Positions 27,351 through 36,174 are shown, numbered from the stretch's first letter. The stretch: 64,000 nucleotides of DNA from Hymenobacter swuensis DY53 (GCF_000576555.1 NZ_CP007145.1:186001-250000); one strand, 5' to 3'. Numbers and translations are program-made. The notes: generated from the sequence alone by a model not told the origin.

Positions 27351-28562
27351 TCAGTAACCAATCAGGGATAGAAGAACAGAAGAGTCGGTTTCGTACTCAA
27401 GCAGGGCCAGGCCATAGCCGGGCACGCCCTCGAACAGGGAGTAGTGGGCACTGGCCGTTTGCTGATTATAGTGGCCTTTGTAGCCGGCCACGCAGCCGGG
27501 CTGCTGGCTCAGGTGGTGCGCCTGCTGGTGCCAGTAGGCGGCAGCCTCCTGGAAAGCCGGGCGCTGCATCGTCTGGTACAGGTACTTGAAAAACAGGCTG
27601 TTTCCGCTGGCGCCATAAATCAGGGAGGCATCGGGGACGCGGCACTCCGGGGCACCCCGGCGGTAGGCTGCCGACGTAAGCACCGCCAGCGCGGCCGTGT
27701 GCAAGGTTTCCTCCGCGAGGGCCTGGCTTGTTTGCAGCAGGGCAAAGCCGATGCCCAGGTCGCCGTAACAGAGGTTGAGGGTATTGGAGGGTCCCGGCTG
27801 CCCCACCACGTCCGGAAACAGGTTCAGGCCGTTGGTGGTCTGGTGGGCCAGCAGGTAGCGGCTGGCTCCCCGCATGGCGGCCTGTAGCTCCGACTGCCGG
27901 TACGTGCCACCGGTTTGCAGCACCTTGGCCAGGAACAGCAGCACCGCAGCTATACCATGGCTCCAGCCGGTGTATACCTGGTTTTTGTCAAACAGATAAG
28001 AGCGCCAGAAACCGCCCTGCGCTTCTTCTTCATAGGTGCGCAACAGCGTGTCCAGCACCTGTCGCACGGCCTGCTCGGCTCCGGCCGTGCGCCGGCCCAG
28101 CAGATACGTGGCCGCCGGCAGGTAGCCCACAAACGGATCAAACAGCTCCTGTTTAGTAAGCAAGGAAATGCCCGGCAGCAGCAGGTGGTCTATTTTTTCC
28201 AGAACCAGTTCAAACGATTCATCCAGATAATGCTGCTCGCGCAGGTAGCGGATAACGGTGCCGGCTTCTGCCAGCTCCCGGTAATACAGCGTGGAAGTAG
28301 CCGGGTAGCTGGGCAGCAGTTTAATGGCCGTCAGCAGGATTTCGGCCGCGCCGGCCGCGTGCGTTTCACTCTCGGTGAGCGTGGCGTAGGTGTGCAGGAA
28401 CAGAAACGCCCCCAGTCGCCCCCCCGACAGTCCCGGACTGGCCGGCAATTCCGCGCGGTTGGCCAGCAGAAAGTCGGCAATGGCGCGGAGCTTCTCCCGC
28501 AACGGCTCCGCTTCCACTTCGGCCAGCAGGTGGGCGCTACTTGATGCGGCTCTCTTCATCAC
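27351..28562 (-). CDS. LanC-like protein lacking zinc ligands (probable pseudo-cyclase)
   Basis: 403-aa protein with the LanC fold signature: helical repeats and glycine turns WSHGIA, LNLCYGDLGIG and a C-terminal GVPGYG. Cys265 matches the first zinc ligand, but the CHG motif is replaced by Ile315-Tyr316-Gly, removing two of three zinc ligands. The Arg four residues before the first ligand is Thr261. The His of SHG and an Asp in LFDPFVG remain. It therefore should not bind zinc as NisC does. It is translationally coupled to both neighbours, overlapping the receptor gene by 26 nt and ending 1 nt before lanC. A scaffold, partner or regulatory subunit of the true cyclase is the likely role. Confidence 0.88.
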   Translation of the reverse strand: MMKRAASSSAHLLAEVEAEPLREKLRAIADFLLANRAELPASPGLSGGRLGAFLFLHTYATLTESETHAAGAAEILLTAIKLLPSYPATSTLYYRELAEAGTVIRYLREQHYLDESFELVLEKIDHLLLPGISLLTKQELFDPFVGYLPAATYLLGRRTAGAEQAVRQVLDTLLRTYEEEAQGGFWRSYLFDKNQVYTGWSHGIAAVLLFLAKVLQTGGTYRQSELQAAMRGASRYLLAHQTTNGLNLFPDVVGQPGPSNTLNLCYGDLGIGFALLQTSQALAEETLHTAALAVLTSAAYRRGAPECRVPDASLIYGASGNSLFFKYLYQTMQRPAFQEAAAYWHQQAHHLSQQPGCVAGYKGHYNQQTASAHYSLFEGVPGYGLALLEYETDSSVLLSLIGY

Positions 28563-30975
28563 CGGAGGCGTTGCGGCTCTTGGAAGAAGCCTTGATCTTC
28601 TGGTTGCCGAAGCTGTAAGTAAGCGTCGCCTGCAGGAAGTTGGAATCCCAGCGGTACAGGGAGCGGGTGCGCAGGTTGCTGAAGCGCGTATCGGTGAGGG
28701 CCCGGGACGTTTTCAGCACGTCGTTGTACACTACCCGCAAAGCGAGCCGGTCGGCCAGAAATTTCTTCTGGAGCCCGAGGTTCACCGAGTATTGCCCCCG
28801 GTTGCGGCTCACACCATACGGGGCCGGACTCTGGAAGTAGCCCGAGACGCTGGCATTCCAGCCACCCTTGATTTTGAAGTCGTTGGTCATGCCATACACC
28901 CCCGAAAAGCCGCGAATGGTCTGAGGGGCGTTTTCCGTGGACTGCAGGGAGTAAATGCTGTAATAGCCGTTGAAAAAATTGGAAATATTCCACCACGCAA
29001 ACGGCGCGTAGGGGGCCGTTATCGTGAGGCCGTATTGGCTCTGACTATTCAGGTTTTCGGCTCTCGACTGGGTGACCAGCGAATTAGGCGTTTCGCGCTG
29101 CGTAACCCAGGAAATCAAATTATTCGTCCGGGAATAACCGGCTGCAATTACGTAAGTGCCATTAACGGTATAGGTAAGGTCTATGTTATTGGCATATTCA
29201 GGTCGTAAAAACGGGTTGCCCTGTGAGTAAGAATAAATATCCTGAAAATAAATAAATGGATTTAGGTCCTGGTAACTGGGGCGTTGTAATCTGCGGGAAT
29301 AATTGAGACTTAGAAAATCATCTTTGCCAACGGCTTGATTTAATAAAATAGAAGGGAAGAAATTGGTATAGTTTCGCTTGTTGAGAATGTTGCTGGTAAC
29401 CAAATGCCCTTCTGACTGTGTATTTTCCAGTCGGCCCCCAATCCGGTAATCCAGTTTATTGATTTTGCCGCTATAGCTTAGGTATGCAGCCATAATATTC
29501 TCTTTATAGGAAAAATAGTTAGTGCGTTGCGGATCATTTACCCAGTCAATTTCCCGATCCAGCTTTTCGTAGCGGGCGTCGTTATCCGTTTCTACCCGGC
29601 TGAACTTGAGGCCGGCTTCGAGCTTGTGCGTACCAATGGTCTGTTCGTAATCGGTTTGGGCCGCCAGAATCTGAATGGCGGTTGGCAGCACGTTCCGCAG
29701 GCTGATGCCCGGGGCCAGATTTTTCCCCTCGGGCGTAGTGAAGGAGTTGACAATGAGGTTCGTCTGCCGGCTGTCGTAGTTGGAGTAATCCAGATCAGCG
29801 GAAATAGTGCGCACCGAGTCGATGGTGTGGCGCAGGCCCAGGTTGCTGGAGTACTGGGTGGTGCCATATTTCGTATCGGTGAGGCTGAGCAGTGTAGAGT
29901 CCGGGGTGGCGGCGTAGCGCAGCAGCTGGGTAGCGGCCGTGGCATTGCGCGTCTTGTCGGAAGTAAAGCCCCGCAGGTAGAGGTTGACGCTGGTGCGGGG
30001 ACTCAGGGTCCAGTCGAGGCCGGCGCGGTAGTTATGCGCCAGGGAGCGGGAAGGATTTACCAGGTCGGTTTTGTGGGTGGTCAGGACCTGGCCGGTGGCT
30101 TCATCCAGGTAATCGAGGCGGTTCTGCTCGGTAGTAGTTACCTGCCGGGCCGACAAGGTATAGCCCGCCGACAAGGCCATGGCGCCCCGCCGGTGGTTAA
30201 GGCTGAGGCCCAGATTCTGCCGGCTGTTTTTGGTGAAGGCCCCGCCGGCCGTTACGGTAGCTTTGGTGCCGTCCTGCAGGCCTTTTTTGGTAACAATATT
30301 GATGACGCCGCCGGGTCCTTCGGCGTCGTAGCGGGCTCCGGGGCTGGTTATCAGCTCTATCTGCTGCACCTCATTGCTTTGCAGGCCCTTCAGAAATACG
30401 GCCAGGTCAGCCTCCGACATGTAGGTTTTCTTGCCATCCAGAATCACCGTGGCGCCCTTGCCATTCAGGGTGATGGACTCGCTCTTGGGGTTGACGTAAA
30501 TGCCCGGCGACTTCTCCAGAACCTCCAGCGCGGTGTAGCCGGAGGCCAGCACCGTATTGGAGATGTTCACAATCATGCGGTCCGGCTTCTGGATGATGGT
30601 GGGCCGGGTGGCCGTAATGGTCACCTCTTTCAGGGCCGTGGCATGGTTGGCGGCCAGCCGAACAGTAAGGCGGGCTACCGGTTCACCGGCGGTTACCTGC
30701 ACCGGCCGGCTGTCGGAGCTAAAGCCGATAAAGGAGGTTTTGAGCAGGTAGCTGCCAGCTGCCACGCCCGGCAGGCTAAAGGCGCCGGTAGCATCAGTAG
30801 TAGTGGCCGTAACGTGGGTGGAATCCTGGGCTTTGAGCAGGACCACGGTGGCAAACTCCACCGGCGCCGGCCCTTCGCCCAGCACCTGCCCGGTAATAGT
30901 GACACCCTGAGCCCACGCTGGCGCGGTGCTCAGCAGCCAGAAGAAAAGTGCGAGTAGAATCCTGCCGTGTCGCAT
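28537..30975 (-). CDS. TonB-dependent-type outer-membrane receptor of the RiPP operon
   Basis: 812-aa outer-membrane protein: signal peptide (AWAQ, about residue 22), a carboxypeptidase-regulatory-like beta-sandwich (about 25-110, ITGQVLGEGPAPVEFATVVL), a plug domain (about 120-230, with GGVINIVTKKG) and a large C-terminal barrel of the OMP_b-brl_3 type. It is the first gene of the minus-strand operon and overlaps the lanC-like gene by 26 nt, so its product level is tied to the biosynthetic enzymes. Possible roles are release or re-import of the lanthipeptide, or self-immunity. It is not a SusC protein; no SusD partner is present. Confidence 0.9.
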   Translation of the reverse strand: MRHGRILLALFFWLLSTAPAWAQGVTITGQVLGEGPAPVEFATVVLLKAQDSTHVTATTTDATGAFSLPGVAAGSYLLKTSFIGFSSDSRPVQVTAGEPVARLTVRLAANHATALKEVTITATRPTIIQKPDRMIVNISNTVLASGYTALEVLEKSPGIYVNPKSESITLNGKGATVILDGKKTYMSEADLAVFLKGLQSNEVQQIELITSPGARYDAEGPGGVINIVTKKGLQDGTKATVTAGGAFTKNSRQNLGLSLNHRRGAMALSAGYTLSARQVTTTEQNRLDYLDEATGQVLTTHKTDLVNPSRSLAHNYRAGLDWTLSPRTSVNLYLRGFTSDKTRNATAATQLLRYAATPDSTLLSLTDTKYGTTQYSSNLGLRHTIDSVRTISADLDYSNYDSRQTNLIVNSFTTPEGKNLAPGISLRNVLPTAIQILAAQTDYEQTIGTHKLEAGLKFSRVETDNDARYEKLDREIDWVNDPQRTNYFSYKENIMAAYLSYSGKINKLDYRIGGRLENTQSEGHLVTSNILNKRNYTNFFPSILLNQAVGKDDFLSLNYSRRLQRPSYQDLNPFIYFQDIYSYSQGNPFLRPEYANNIDLTYTVNGTYVIAAGYSRTNNLISWVTQRETPNSLVTQSRAENLNSQSQYGLTITAPYAPFAWWNISNFFNGYYSIYSLQSTENAPQTIRGFSGVYGMTNDFKIKGGWNASVSGYFQSPAPYGVSRNRGQYSVNLGLQKKFLADRLALRVVYNDVLKTSRALTDTRFSNLRTRSLYRWDSNFLQATLTYSFGNQKIKASSKSRNASGDEESRIK

Positions 30976-31478
30976 AGCTTCGTCGAGTTTGAATTTCTTC
31001 GAAGTAACCCGGCGCCAGGCAGGCTAGGAAACTTTTTCGACTAAGTAGAAGCTGCCATAGACGTATTGAAAAGGCCCTTTACCCTATCAAAGGCAGGCCT
31101 TAGTAGCTGATAGCGGATTTGACGGCGTTTTCAGGGTTTGCTTTTGCCACCCATGTATGGCTACTGCTTGCAGGACCTCCTGAAGCAATGGCTGCGTGTT
31201 AAATGAGATTGATTTTCAGGGGTTTATTTCTGTCTCGAGGTAGAGAGGTAAGGCGCCGTTTGCATGCTCAAACGCCTGTTTTAGCCGTTTATGGAAAGTA
31301 GGAAACACGTTTTTACGGGACCACATCTTTCGATATCCGCCAGGAAATTGCCACTTGGTCGAAATACAGCGCTTAGTTTATCCTTCATATGCTGCGGTTG
31401 GTCTAGTTTATTTTTTTAGGGAGCAGCAGTGCTATTCATTTGTTTTATCAGCGGTGTACTTCTCTAACCAGAAAGCGT
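30976..31478. other. Divergent regulatory space between receptor operon and precursor genes
   Basis: 503 bp, AT-richer than the genes, between the receptor start (minus) and the first peptide gene (plus). It must hold promoters for both arms of the RiPP locus. I found no convincing gene, repeat or perfect TAnnTTTG element; the stretch 31405-31450 is very T-rich and the most promoter-like. Confidence 0.5.
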
Positions 31479-31670
31479 ATGAAAGTCTTGCAGAATTTTA
31501 TAAAGTCATTCAGTAAAAAAGCCTCCGCTTATATTCCGGGGGAGAGTTTTTTATCCGTGAATGAAATGGATTTGGTTTTCGGTGGTAAGCCCGAAGAAAT
31601 TGCATCTGATGATGCCTATTGGTGGATAGACGAGCAGGATTTATCAGATATTGATACACTGATTAAGTAG
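31479..31670 (+). CDS. Cysteine-free double-glycine peptide
   Basis: 63-aa peptide from ATG 31479; the longer frame from 31440 adds 13 basic residues. The leader ends LSVNEMDLVFGG, a textbook double-glycine C39-peptidase site with the usual L-S-x-x-E-M/L pattern. The predicted 27-residue product begins KPEEIAS, contains a Tyr-Trp-Trp cluster and many Asp/Glu, and has no Cys, so it cannot form lanthionine rings by itself. It is the first gene of the plus-strand arm. It may be an unmodified bacteriocin, a signalling peptide for the two-component system, or a helper peptide. I do not recognise the mature sequence. Confidence 0.7.
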   Translation: MKVLQNFIKSFSKKASAYIPGESFLSVNEMDLVFGGKPEEIASDDAYWWIDEQDLSDIDTLIK

Positions 31671-31801
31671 TTTTTTTATGGTATTGCTGGTAAGGCGGCG
31701 CAATACTATTTTATATGCCTTTTCTACTTCTCTGAACCATACGTGAGGAAGCCGGCCCTCACTGGTTGCATAGTTCCTTTCATTCATCCCCCAAAAAAAT
31801 T

Positions 31802-31993
31802 ATGAAGAAGAAATCCATCTCCCTGGACAAGTCCCTTTCCCTGGACAAGGAAACCGTAGCCAAGCTCAATGAAGACCAGCTGGGCGACGTAGTTGGTGGC
31901 GGTACCACCAACACCTGCAACGGCACCCCGCCTGCCCAGGAACTCGAAGCCATTCCCACCATCAATTCCTGCCAGGCTTGCTCCTGCAACTAA
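31802..31993 (+). CDS. Class I lanthipeptide precursor 1
   Basis: 63-aa precursor from ATG 31802. The leader has the Bacteroidota class I pattern LDKETVAKLNEDQL...VVGG, a GG processing site for the C39 exporter. The core after GG has about 30 residues, with one Cys in TNTCN and three in SCQACSC, plus several Thr/Ser that LanB could dehydrate. Its leader is identical in protein sequence to precursor 2, which starts 34 nt after its stop. Ring pattern cannot be predicted with certainty. Confidence 0.88.
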   Translation: MKKKSISLDKSLSLDKETVAKLNEDQLGDVVGGGTTNTCNGTPPAQELEAIPTINSCQACSCN

Positions 31994-32027
31994 ACAGCCC
32001 CTTTCCACTTCCAAAATACCAGAACCC

Positions 32028-32222
32028 ATGAAGAAGAAATCCATCTCCCTGGACAAGTCCCTTTCCCTGGACAAGGAAACCGTAGCCAAGCTCAATGAAG
32101 ATCAGCTGGGCGACGTAGTTGGTGGCGGTACCACTAACACCTGCAACAACGTGCCGGCCCAGGAACTCGAAGCCATTCCCACGATTGGCTCCTGCCAGGC
32201 TTGCTCCTGCAACGGAGGTTAA
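32028..32222 (+). CDS. Class I lanthipeptide precursor 2
   Basis: 64-aa near-duplicate of precursor 1. The leader is identical in protein sequence and differs at DNA level by silent changes only. The core differs by small changes (NGTPP becomes NNVP, INSC becomes IGSC) and a two-Gly C-terminal extension, while all four Cys are kept. The true start is ATG 32028; a longer open frame upstream only reads across precursor 1 in another frame. A terminator hairpin follows 9 nt after the stop. Confidence 0.88.
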   Translation: MKKKSISLDKSLSLDKETVAKLNEDQLGDVVGGGTTNTCNNVPAQELEAIPTIGSCQACSCNGG

Positions 32223-32231
32223 GTGATAGGC

Positions 32232-32280
32232 AAGTGCTACGGGAGGGCAACAGCTTTTCCGTAGCACTTGTATTACACAC
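32232..32280 (+). terminator. Terminator after the precursor pair
   Basis: 12-bp stem CAAGTGCTACGG (32232-32243) / CCGTAGCACTTG (32260-32271), then TATTACA. It may let the short precursor mRNA accumulate over the lanB message. Confidence 0.7.
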
Positions 32281-32508
32281 GCTGTAGCGTAGCGTGCCCG
32301 TTGCGCTAGTTAGTGGCGGTGCTGTAATGAGTTCAGGAATAAACCGTTGGGCCAGGCTGTTCACAAACTGCTCGGCCGGGCGGTTTTCCTGTTGAAAAGC
32401 ACCCTGCTACACCAGTGGCGTAGGCCCTACTCAGAGGTTAAACTCATTCAGGAAGTGCAAGGGCAAGGTCCTTGTCCCGGCGTCAGCTTCCTGCTAACGT
32501 AATCCGCA
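32281..32508. other. Spacer before precursor 3
   Basis: No gene supported. On the minus strand at about 32290-32395 a short open stretch reads QQENRPAEQFVNSLAQRF and onward, with protein-like composition but a stop just upstream and no start. It might be a decayed gene end; it is not called as a gene. Confidence 0.3.
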
Positions 32509-32718
32509 ATGAGAAAGAAGTATGTTCAGCTGAACGCCGCTTTGGCGCTGGATAAGGAAACCATTACCCGCCTCAATGAGGAGCAGTTGCAGGATCTGGT
32601 GGGCGGGCAGGTTACGGAAGGCGTTATCACCCAGTCATCGTGCGGGGCCTTCAGTTGCAACCCCGTGGACTGCTACGGTGGCCCCCGAGGAACAGAAGCT
32701 CCCAACCAACCCGGGTAG
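32509..32718 (+). CDS. Class I lanthipeptide precursor 3 (divergent core)
   Basis: 69-aa precursor with the same leader architecture as precursors 1 and 2 (ALDKETITRLNEEQLQDLVGG) but a wholly different core. The core has Cys in SSCGAFSC and DCYGG and a Cys-free tail rich in Pro/Gly (PRGTEAPNQPG). The three Cys with nearby Ser/Thr suggest up to three rings. It has its own strong terminator downstream, so it is a separate transcription unit. The same LanB/LanC/LanT set presumably processes it, meaning one enzyme set with several products. Confidence 0.88.
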   Translation: MRKKYVQLNAALALDKETITRLNEEQLQDLVGGQVTEGVITQSSCGAFSCNPVDCYGGPRGTEAPNQPG

Positions 32719-32739
32719 CCCAACGCCACGAGCAGAAAG

Positions 32740-32787
32740 AAGCGCAGCAGGCCTAGCACTATGCACTGCCTGCTGCGCTTTTTTTCC
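32740..32787 (+). terminator. Rho-independent terminator after precursor 3
   Basis: 12-bp stem AGCGCAGCAGGC (32741-32752) / GCCTGCTGCGCT (32768-32779), followed by a run of T to 32785. Confidence 0.9.
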
Positions 32788-32973
32788 TTGTGGCTTACCC
32801 GGTTTAGCCGCTGTGCTGCTGCTGATCAACAGGATAGATATAAGCAGATATAAGTAGTAGCTTAAACGCCGAATAATGCGCTAGTCTATTCTGCTGCCCG
32901 TATTTCGCCGCCGTGCGGGCCATGTGTATCCTTAACGGGCGGCAAATTTCATTCACTTATTACGTGTTGTTCC

Positions 32974-35900
32974 ATGGCTGCCACGCCCCCCCTGAAGCTG
33001 GAATCGGAGAAATATTACCTGCTGAGGAAGCCCCTGTTACCACTCCAGACGGTACTTGACCTGAACGAACAAACCCGGCAGGAGCCCGCGCAGCTGGGGC
33101 CGGCGCTGTTGCACCTGTTCCGCGACGAGCAGTTGCAGGAGGCCATCTACACGGCTTCGCCGGAACTGTACGCGGAGCTGCACAAGGTGCTGGCAAAAGG
33201 CCTGGACCCCACCGGCAAGGACGACCGGCTGGTGGCCACGCTCTACAAGTACCTGATTCGGATGAGCATGCGCTGCACGCCCTATGGGCTGTTTGCGGGC
33301 TGCGCGAGCGGCGCGCTGGCGGAAACTACCACGTTTAATTTCACCGGGGTACCACCCCTAAAACAGTCCCGGCTGGATATGAACTACGTGAATGAGCTGG
33401 TGCAGCACCTGCTCAGCACCACGGAAGTGAAATACCAGCTGCGCTACTTTCCTAACAACAGCCTGTACGCCATTGCCGACAGCTACCGGTACGTAGAGTA
33501 CAAGGTTAAGAATAAGCGCCGCCACTACTCCATCACCTCGGTTCGAAAATCGAGCTACCTGGAGGTACTGTTGCAGGCAGCTGGTCCGGGTATCCACTTT
33601 GCCCGGCTGGTGGAACTGATACAAGCTGCGGAACCGGAAGCCACGCCAGCGGAGGCCCAGGCCTATATTGAGGAGCTGATTGATTCCCAGTTGCTGATCA
33701 ATGAGCTGGAGCCCACCATTACGGGCGCGGTATTTTTTGAAGGACTGCCACAGAAGCTAGCCGGTAAAGTAGCGGCTCCGGTGGTAGCGCAGGTAGCGGA
33801 AATACAGCAATTGCTGGAAGCGGGCGGAGTACGCAACTTTCAGCGGGTGCACCAGCTGATCAACACGTCCTTCGGGCAGTCCAGCTCCAAGGACCTGATT
33901 CAGACCGACCTCTTTTTCAGGCCGGAGAGTAACACGCTCAAAACAGAAGTAATAGAAACCGTGACCAGCCAGCTCAGTGAGCTATTCGCGCTGGCCAATA
34001 AAACCAACCTGCCAGACCTGGAACGCTTCAAGAAGGACTTTGTAGAGCGTTTCGAGGACCGGGAAGTGCCCCTGCTGCTAGCCCTGGACAGCGAAACCGG
34101 CGTGGGCTACGGCCGCGCCGAGGCGGGTCGCAGTGACCACCTGCCGCTGCTGGATGGCATCACGCCGCGTACTAACACTGCTCCCAAAAGCGCCGAGTGG
34201 AAAAAGTACACGCAGTTGGTGCACCGCCTGTTCCGGCAGGCGGCGGCCACCGGCGCGCAGGCCGTGGAGCTGACTCCCGCTGACCTGGCCGGCCTGGAGG
34301 CGAAACCCGACCTGGGCCGCAACACACCCGCCAGCCTCTACGCGTTCGGCTCCCTGTTGGCCAGCTCTCCGGCCGCCCTGGATGCGGGCGACTTCCGGTT
34401 TGCCCTGGGCGTGTGCTCGGCCCCATCGGCCGCGAACCTGCTGGGCCGCTTCTGCTACGGCGATACCGCGCTGCTGGATAACGTGAAAGCCAGCCTGCAA
34501 CGCGCCGAGCCTGACACGGAAGAAGCCGTGTACGCGGAAGTAGTTCACCTGCCCGAGGCGCGCATTGGTAACATTCTGATGCGGCCTCATTTGCGGACGT
34601 ATGAAATTCCGTTTTTGGGGCTGTCGGCCGCGCCGGCCGAGCACCAGATTACGGTGCAGGACCTGCGGGTATCGGTGCGGCAGGGGCAGCTGGTACTCCG
34701 TTCGGCCCGCCTGAACAAACGCGTTATTCCCCGGCTGTCCTCAGCGCACAACTACACCACGGGGCTGCCCATTTACCGCTTCCTGTGCGATTTACAGAAG
34801 CATGACATCTACTTCGGCGTGAGCTGGTACTGGGATAACCTCAGTTCGGAACCGTTTCTGCCCCGGGTGCAGTACCGGAACATCATCCTGACCAAAGCCA
34901 CCTGGCACCTCACACTGGCTGATCTGCAGCCGGGCGAGGGCCGCCGGAAACCCCTGACGGAAGCTGTGTTGCACCAGCACCTGCTGGACCGCAAACTGCC
35001 CCGGTTCTTCTGCCTGACCGACCATGACAACGAGCTGCTGATTGACGGCCACCACGCGGCGGCCCGGCAGCTGGTAGTGCAGCAGCTGGAAAAGAAAGGC
35101 CGCGTGACCCTCACCGAGTTTCTGGCTACGCCGGATAACTGTCCGCTGCAGGGCCCTGGCAATACCCACTACACAAACGAACTGCTGTTGCCACTCTACA
35201 ATGGGGCGTATGTGCCGCCGGGTACCCCGGCGCGCGCCTTACCGCTGCCCGATGTGACGCGCAGCTTTGCCCCGGGCAGCGAGTGGTTGTATCTGAAACT
35301 CTACGCCGGTACCAAAACCATGGACCGAGTACTGACCGAAAAAATCAGGCCGCTGGTGGCGCAGCTGCTGGTGGAAGGCATCATTGACAAGTGGTTTTTC
35401 ATTCGCTATAACGACCCTCACCACCACCTGCGGGTGCGCTTTCATGTGCCGGTGGGGCAGGAAAGCCGGTTTGCGCAGGTAGTGCAGGCGGTGCAGCAGA
35501 CCTTGGCGCCGGAGCTGGCGGAAGGGCTGGTGCATAAGCTTCAGCTCGATACCTACGTGCGGGAACTGGAGCGCTACGGGGCTGCCAACATGGAAAACTC
35601 AGAGTCACTTTTCTATCATGACAGCCAGGCTATAGCCAACGTACTCAGCCTGCTGGAAGGCGATGAAGGCGAAACCTACCGCTGGCTGCTGGCCCTGCGG
35701 GGCCTGGATGAGTTGCTGACGGATTTCGGGCTGGAGCTGCCGGCCAAGAAGCAGGTGTTGCAGCAACTGTCGGAGGCCTTCTTCCAAGAGTTCAACGGCG
35801 ACAAATCTTTGCAGGTGCAGCTCAACGAAAAGTACCGGCAGGAGTCGCGCCGGATCCGGAGCTTCCTGAACCCGGCCGAAGATGAGCACAATGGCATTGA

Positions 35901-36174
35901 GGAAGCCACGCAGGAGTTTCTGGTTCGGCGTCGGGAGTCGCGGGAAACGGTAGCGGCTATTCAAGGCCTGTATCCGCAGCCCCTGCCAGCTTCTGCGGCT
36001 GGTTTCAGCCTGCTGGCCAGCTACGTGCACATGTACGTCAACCGCTTTGTGCTGTCAAAGTCCCGCCTACATGAGCTGACGCTCTACGGGCTTCTGCACA
36101 AGCACTACACGGCTCAGGCTGCTATGGAAAAGAACACGCACTCCGCCCCCAAACCCGTGAGCTATGCCCTCTGA
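32974..36174 (+). CDS. lanB: Full-length class I lanthipeptide dehydratase (LanB)
   Basis: 1066-aa tRNA-glutamate-dependent dehydratase. The large N-terminal glutamylation domain (Lant_dehydr_N, about 1-740) shows SMRCTPYGLFAGCA (core tRNA/peptide-binding region) and LRTYEIPFLG. The C-terminal elimination domain (SpaB_C, about 765-1045) shows WLYLKLYAG, KWFFIRYNDPHHHLRVRFH and YVRELERYGAANM. LanB glutamylates Ser/Thr and eliminates glutamate to give Dha/Dhb. In several Bacteroidota clusters these domains are split into two proteins; here they are fused as in NisB. It overlaps the HlyD-type gene by 11 nt. Confidence 0.95.
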   Translation: MAATPPLKLESEKYYLLRKPLLPLQTVLDLNEQTRQEPAQLGPALLHLFRDEQLQEAIYTASPELYAELHKVLAKGLDPTGKDDRLVATLYKYLIRMSMRCTPYGLFAGCASGALAETTTFNFTGVPPLKQSRLDMNYVNELVQHLLSTTEVKYQLRYFPNNSLYAIADSYRYVEYKVKNKRRHYSITSVRKSSYLEVLLQAAGPGIHFARLVELIQAAEPEATPAEAQAYIEELIDSQLLINELEPTITGAVFFEGLPQKLAGKVAAPVVAQVAEIQQLLEAGGVRNFQRVHQLINTSFGQSSSKDLIQTDLFFRPESNTLKTEVIETVTSQLSELFALANKTNLPDLERFKKDFVERFEDREVPLLLALDSETGVGYGRAEAGRSDHLPLLDGITPRTNTAPKSAEWKKYTQLVHRLFRQAAATGAQAVELTPADLAGLEAKPDLGRNTPASLYAFGSLLASSPAALDAGDFRFALGVCSAPSAANLLGRFCYGDTALLDNVKASLQRAEPDTEEAVYAEVVHLPEARIGNILMRPHLRTYEIPFLGLSAAPAEHQITVQDLRVSVRQGQLVLRSARLNKRVIPRLSSAHNYTTGLPIYRFLCDLQKHDIYFGVSWYWDNLSSEPFLPRVQYRNIILTKATWHLTLADLQPGEGRRKPLTEAVLHQHLLDRKLPRFFCLTDHDNELLIDGHHAAARQLVVQQLEKKGRVTLTEFLATPDNCPLQGPGNTHYTNELLLPLYNGAYVPPGTPARALPLPDVTRSFAPGSEWLYLKLYAGTKTMDRVLTEKIRPLVAQLLVEGIIDKWFFIRYNDPHHHLRVRFHVPVGQESRFAQVVQAVQQTLAPELAEGLVHKLQLDTYVRELERYGAANMENSESLFYHDSQAIANVLSLLEGDEGETYRWLLALRGLDELLTDFGLELPAKKQVLQQLSEAFFQEFNGDKSLQVQLNEKYRQESRRIRSFLNPAEDEHNGIEEATQEFLVRRRESRETVAAIQGLYPQPLPASAAGFSLLASYVHMYVNRFVLSKSRLHELTLYGLLHKHYTAQAAMEKNTHSAPKPVSYAL

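Noticed and set aside
29527..30957. 476-codon frame antisense to the outer-membrane receptor gene
   Set aside because: No recognisable domain, while the opposite strand has signal peptide, plug and barrel features.
31680..31763. Weak hairpins between the Cys-free peptide and precursor 1 as terminators
   Set aside because: Stems of 6-8 bp with poor T runs; they may be attenuators, but the evidence is too thin to list.
32290..32395. Possible transposase or other gene remnant on the minus strand
   Set aside because: The stretch is short, has a nearby upstream stop, no start and no recognisable motif.
22897..36174. Class II (LanM) lanthipeptide system suggested by GG leaders and the C39 exporter
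   Set aside because: No LanM is present; full-length LanB and separate LanC define class I.
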